Origin: Croceimicrobium hydrocarbonivorans
GTDB lineage: Bacteria; Bacteroidota; Bacteroidia; Flavobacteriales; Schleiferiaceae
DNA: 64,000 bases
Direction: 5' to 3'
NCBI RefSeq assembly: GCF_014524565.1
Contig: NZ_CP060139.1
Span: 1,619,501 to 1,683,500, forward strand
The notes below the pieces were generated by a model, which was not told where the DNA came from, made no database searches, and saw only the letters and a program-made list of their open reading frames with translations. Each line of letters starts with the position of its first letter. Position 1 is the stretch's first letter. This document shows, piece by piece, positions 61,735 through 64,000 of this stretch. A program made the position numbers and the translations under genes.

Positions 61735-63533
61735 TCGTTTAGCTTTAATACCGCTAAAAAGGCCTGTTGGGGAATTTCTACGTTCCCTACCTGGCGCATG
61801 CGCTTTTTACCGGCTTTCTGCTTTTCGAGCAGTTTACGCTTACGCGAGATATCACCACCATAACATTTAGCCGTTACATCTTTACGCAGGGCACTCAAGG
61901 TTTCGCGGGCAATAATCTTCGCTCCGATGGCTGCCTGAATGGCGATCATAAATTGCTGGCGAGGAATTAATTCCTTCAGCTTCTCACAGATTTTCTTTCC
62001 AATATCGAAGGCATTACTGCGGTGAATTAAGGCCGACAAAGCGTCTACGGGCTCACCATTCAACATCACGTCCACCTTCACCATATCGCTTTCGCGGTAG
62101 CCAGTGGGGTGATAATCGAAAGAAGCATAACCACGGGAAATAGACTTTAATCGATCGTAAAAGTCAAATACAATCTCCGCCAAGGGCATATCAAAACTCA
62201 ACTCTACCCGCTCGGAAGTAAGGTAAACCTGATTGGTAAGGATACCGCGCTTCTCAATAGCCAAATTCATTACTGCACCAACATAGTCGGCCTTGGTAAT
62301 TATCTGAGCTTTGATATAGGGCTCCTCGATATGATCCATTTTAGTTGGATCTGGAAATTCGGTAGGGTTATTTACAATCACGCAGCGCTCCGGATCCTTC
62401 TTCATAAAGGAATGGTAGCTTACGTTGGGCACAGTTGTGATAACCGTCATATTAAACTCGCGCTCCAAACGCTCCTGGATAATCTCCATGTGGAGCATAC
62501 CCAAGAATCCGCAGCGAAAACCAAAACCTAGAGCTGCCGAAGATTCAGGCTCGAAGGTTAAACTGGCATCATTCAGCTGAAGTTTCTCTAAGGAGGCGCG
62601 TAACTCTTCGAACTCATCTGTATCTACCGGATAAATTCCGGCGAATACCATGGGCTTTACGTTTTCAAAACCGGCAATAGGCTTATCTGCTGGGCGCTCT
62701 ACGGTGGTGATGGTATCTCCCACCTTCACCTCTTTAGCTTCTTTAATCCCGGAAATAATATAACCTACATTACCGGTGCCAATTTCTTTTTGGGGCTCTT
62801 GCCGAAGACGTAAAACTCCAATTTCATCGGCATCATACTTACTTCCGGTATTCATGAACTTTACCGCAGAACCCGATTTCATAGAACCGTTTACCACCTT
62901 AAAGAAGGCCTCAATACCACGATAAGGGTTAAAAACGGAATCAAAAATTAGGGCCTGTAAAGGTGCATCGGGATCTCCTTCCGGAGCGGGAATCCGTTTC
63001 ACTACCGCTTCTAAAATATCGGAAATACCAATTCCGGTTTTAGCGGAAGCCATGATAATATCTTCATCTTCACAGCCAATCAAATCAATAATTTGATCCT
63101 TTACCTCCTCGGGGTTGGCACTGGGAAGATCTACCTTATTGAGCACGGGAATAATTTCCAAATCATGCTCTAAGGCTAAATACAAGTTTGAAATGGTTTG
63201 CGCTTGAATACCCTGCGCGGCATCCACCACCAAAAGAGCCCCTTCACAAGCGGCAATAGCCCGAGAAACTTCGTAGGAGAAATCTACGTGTCCGGGGGTA
63301 TCAATCAGGTTGATGGTATAAGTGCTGCCCTCATGGATATAATTCATCTGGATCGCGTGGCTCTTAATGGTAATACCACGTTCGCGCTCCAGGTCCATAT
63401 CATCGAGCAGCTGGTTTTTCGCCTCACGCTCCGTAACCGTCTGCGTATGCTCTAATAAACGATCTGCCAGGGTACTTTTACCATGGTCGATATGAGCAAT
63501 GATGCAGAAATTTCGGATGTTATTCATCTTCAT
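61731..63533 (-). CDS. lepA: elongation factor 4 (LepA)
   Basis: The 600-residue GTPase begins [20 protein letters not shown], with the P-loop [24 protein letters not shown] and NKVDLPSA are the other G motifs. [14 protein letters not shown] and the C-terminal [20 protein letters not shown] are diagnostic for LepA. EF4 acts on stalled or misplaced ribosomes at the membrane. ATG 63533 is preferred; ATG 63548 adds five residues. It is transcribed alone. Confidence 0.95.
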   Translation of the reverse strand: MKMNNIRNFCIIAHIDHGKSTLADRLLEHTQTVTEREAKNQLLDDMDLERERGITIKSHAIQMNYIHEGSTYTINLIDTPGHVDFSYEVSRAIAACEGALLVVDAAQGIQAQTISNLYLALEHDLEIIPVLNKVDLPSANPEEVKDQIIDLIGCEDEDIIMASAKTGIGISDILEAVVKRIPAPEGDPDAPLQALIFDSVFNPYRGIEAFFKVVNGSMKSGSAVKFMNTGSKYDADEIGVLRLRQEPQKEIGTGNVGYIISGIKEAKEVKVGDTITTVERPADKPIAGFENVKPMVFAGIYPVDTDEFEELRASLEKLQLNDASLTFEPESSAALGFGFRCGFLGMLHMEIIQERLEREFNMTVITTVPNVSYHSFMKKDPERCVIVNNPTEFPDPTKMDHIEEPYIKAQIITKADYVGAVMNLAIEKRGILTNQVYLTSERVELSFDMPLAEIVFDFYDRLKSISRGYASFDYHPTGYRESDMVKVDVMLNGEPVDALSALIHRSNAFDIGKKICEKLKELIPRQQFMIAIQAAIGAKIIARETLSALRKDVTAKCYGGDISRKRKLLEKQKAGKKRMRQVGNVEIPQQAFLAVLKLND

Positions 63534-63707
63534 AGGGCGCAATTTCATTTAAACTGCGAAAGTACGTAAAAGGACGACCTAAAAATCGATTCACATACTA
63601 AGCCCCCTTATCTGTCCCATTTCTTATGGTTTAGTACTGAGAATCAAGTGTATTCTTGGGATACTAGGCGCTATCTCTTACATTTACGGTTTATAATGAA
63701 CTGTGGC

Positions 63708-64000
63708 ATGAAATTATTCAAACAACTAATCGCTTTGGCCTTTGTATTTCTCCTGCTGGGAAATCAAAAAGCCGAAGCTTCTCACTTTTCCAGTGGGGAA
63801 ATCTATTACCGCTGGGCACCAACCGCTAACGACTCTAGCCGATACGAAGTTTTTGTAAACTGGTATCGTAATAATGGGGGGATTGCCATTACCCAAACCA
63901 CTCAGGTAGTGTGTATTACCAGCAGTTGTTTCCCCAATGTAAATGTTACTCTCAACCGTCTTATGCCGCCTCCCGGCCAAGCTTCTCCCAATGATAACAA
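63708..64000 (+). CDS. N-terminal part of a secreted surface protein, cut by the window end
   Basis: The frame starts at ATG 63708 (an in-frame ATG at 63696 adds four residues) and stays open for 97 codons to the edge. It has a signal peptide (LIALAFVFLLLGNQKAEA) followed by SHFSSGEIYYRWAP. From memory, this ASH-x-x-x-GEI start with a strand-rich domain is typical of very large Bacteroidota surface proteins that end in gliding-motility-associated or T9SS C-terminal domains. The C-terminus is outside the window, so this remains a guess. Confidence 0.75.
   Translation, partial: MKLFKQLIALAFVFLLLGNQKAEASHFSSGEIYYRWAPTANDSSRYEVFVNWYRNNGGIAITQTTQVVCITSSCFPNVNVTLNRLMPPPGQASPNDN

Overview
The window comes from a marine-type Bacteroidota genome, most likely a member of the Flavobacteriales. 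The evidence is several secreted proteins with type IX secretion (T9SS) C-terminal sorting domains, a GLPGLI protein beside a TonB-type beta-barrel, DUF6427/DUF6341 next to purD, a grasp-with-spasm RiPP locus, and recurrent TAnnTTTG -7 promoter boxes, the Bacteroidota housekeeping promoter signature. No rRNA, tRNA, CRISPR array or prophage was seen.

Layout. (1) 1-3150: a minus-strand RiPP operon. It runs from a small HTH regulator through two GG-leader precursor peptides, a secreted carboxypeptidase-regulatory-like protein, the ATP-grasp maturase GwsG and a coupled 53-residue ORF to the start of the SPASM maturase GwsS, which is cut by the window edge. (2) 3151-9045: an accessory zone. It holds orphan immunity-like genes, a complete IS3-family element, a displaced Rhs C-terminal toxin cassette with its own immunity gene, a truncated membrane-protein ORF, and two copies of a 146-bp repeat. 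(3) 9042-21413: an operon for a T9SS cargo protein, a 3561-residue SpvB/Rhs-type polymorphic toxin, and a membrane immunity protein whose start overlaps the toxin stop. (4) 21723-27000: pth, rplY and prs on the minus strand, then ACMSD and a PurF-like amidotransferase on the plus strand. (5) 27083-32860: an AT-rich unknown gene, two lipoproteins, DUF3820, an EamA transporter, YicC, gmk and nadD. (6) 32998-40612: DinB, menB, ssb, a T9SS cargo, DoxX, and a TetR-SDR pair. (7) 40694-46466: sigma/anti-sigma pair, thioredoxin-like and peroxiredoxin-like proteins, an AddB-like nuclease and a serine/threonine dehydratase. (8) 46463-54779: TonB-type barrel with GLPGLI, a receiver protein, dprA, an HU-SPOR protein, a thioesterase and DUF6427. 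(9) 54823-64000: DUF6341, purD, gdhA, surface proteins, gatC, plsC, trpS, lepA and the start of a large secreted protein.

The most interesting parts are the RiPP operon, with two precursor paralogues, two candidate operators and an unassigned coupled micro-ORF, and the Rhs locus. In the Rhs locus, toxin tip plus immunity gene appear to move as a cassette. Each cassette ends in the same 146-bp block, made of a terminator, an invariant 34-bp segment and an IS3-type end; one copy carries the whole IS and the other only a solo end.
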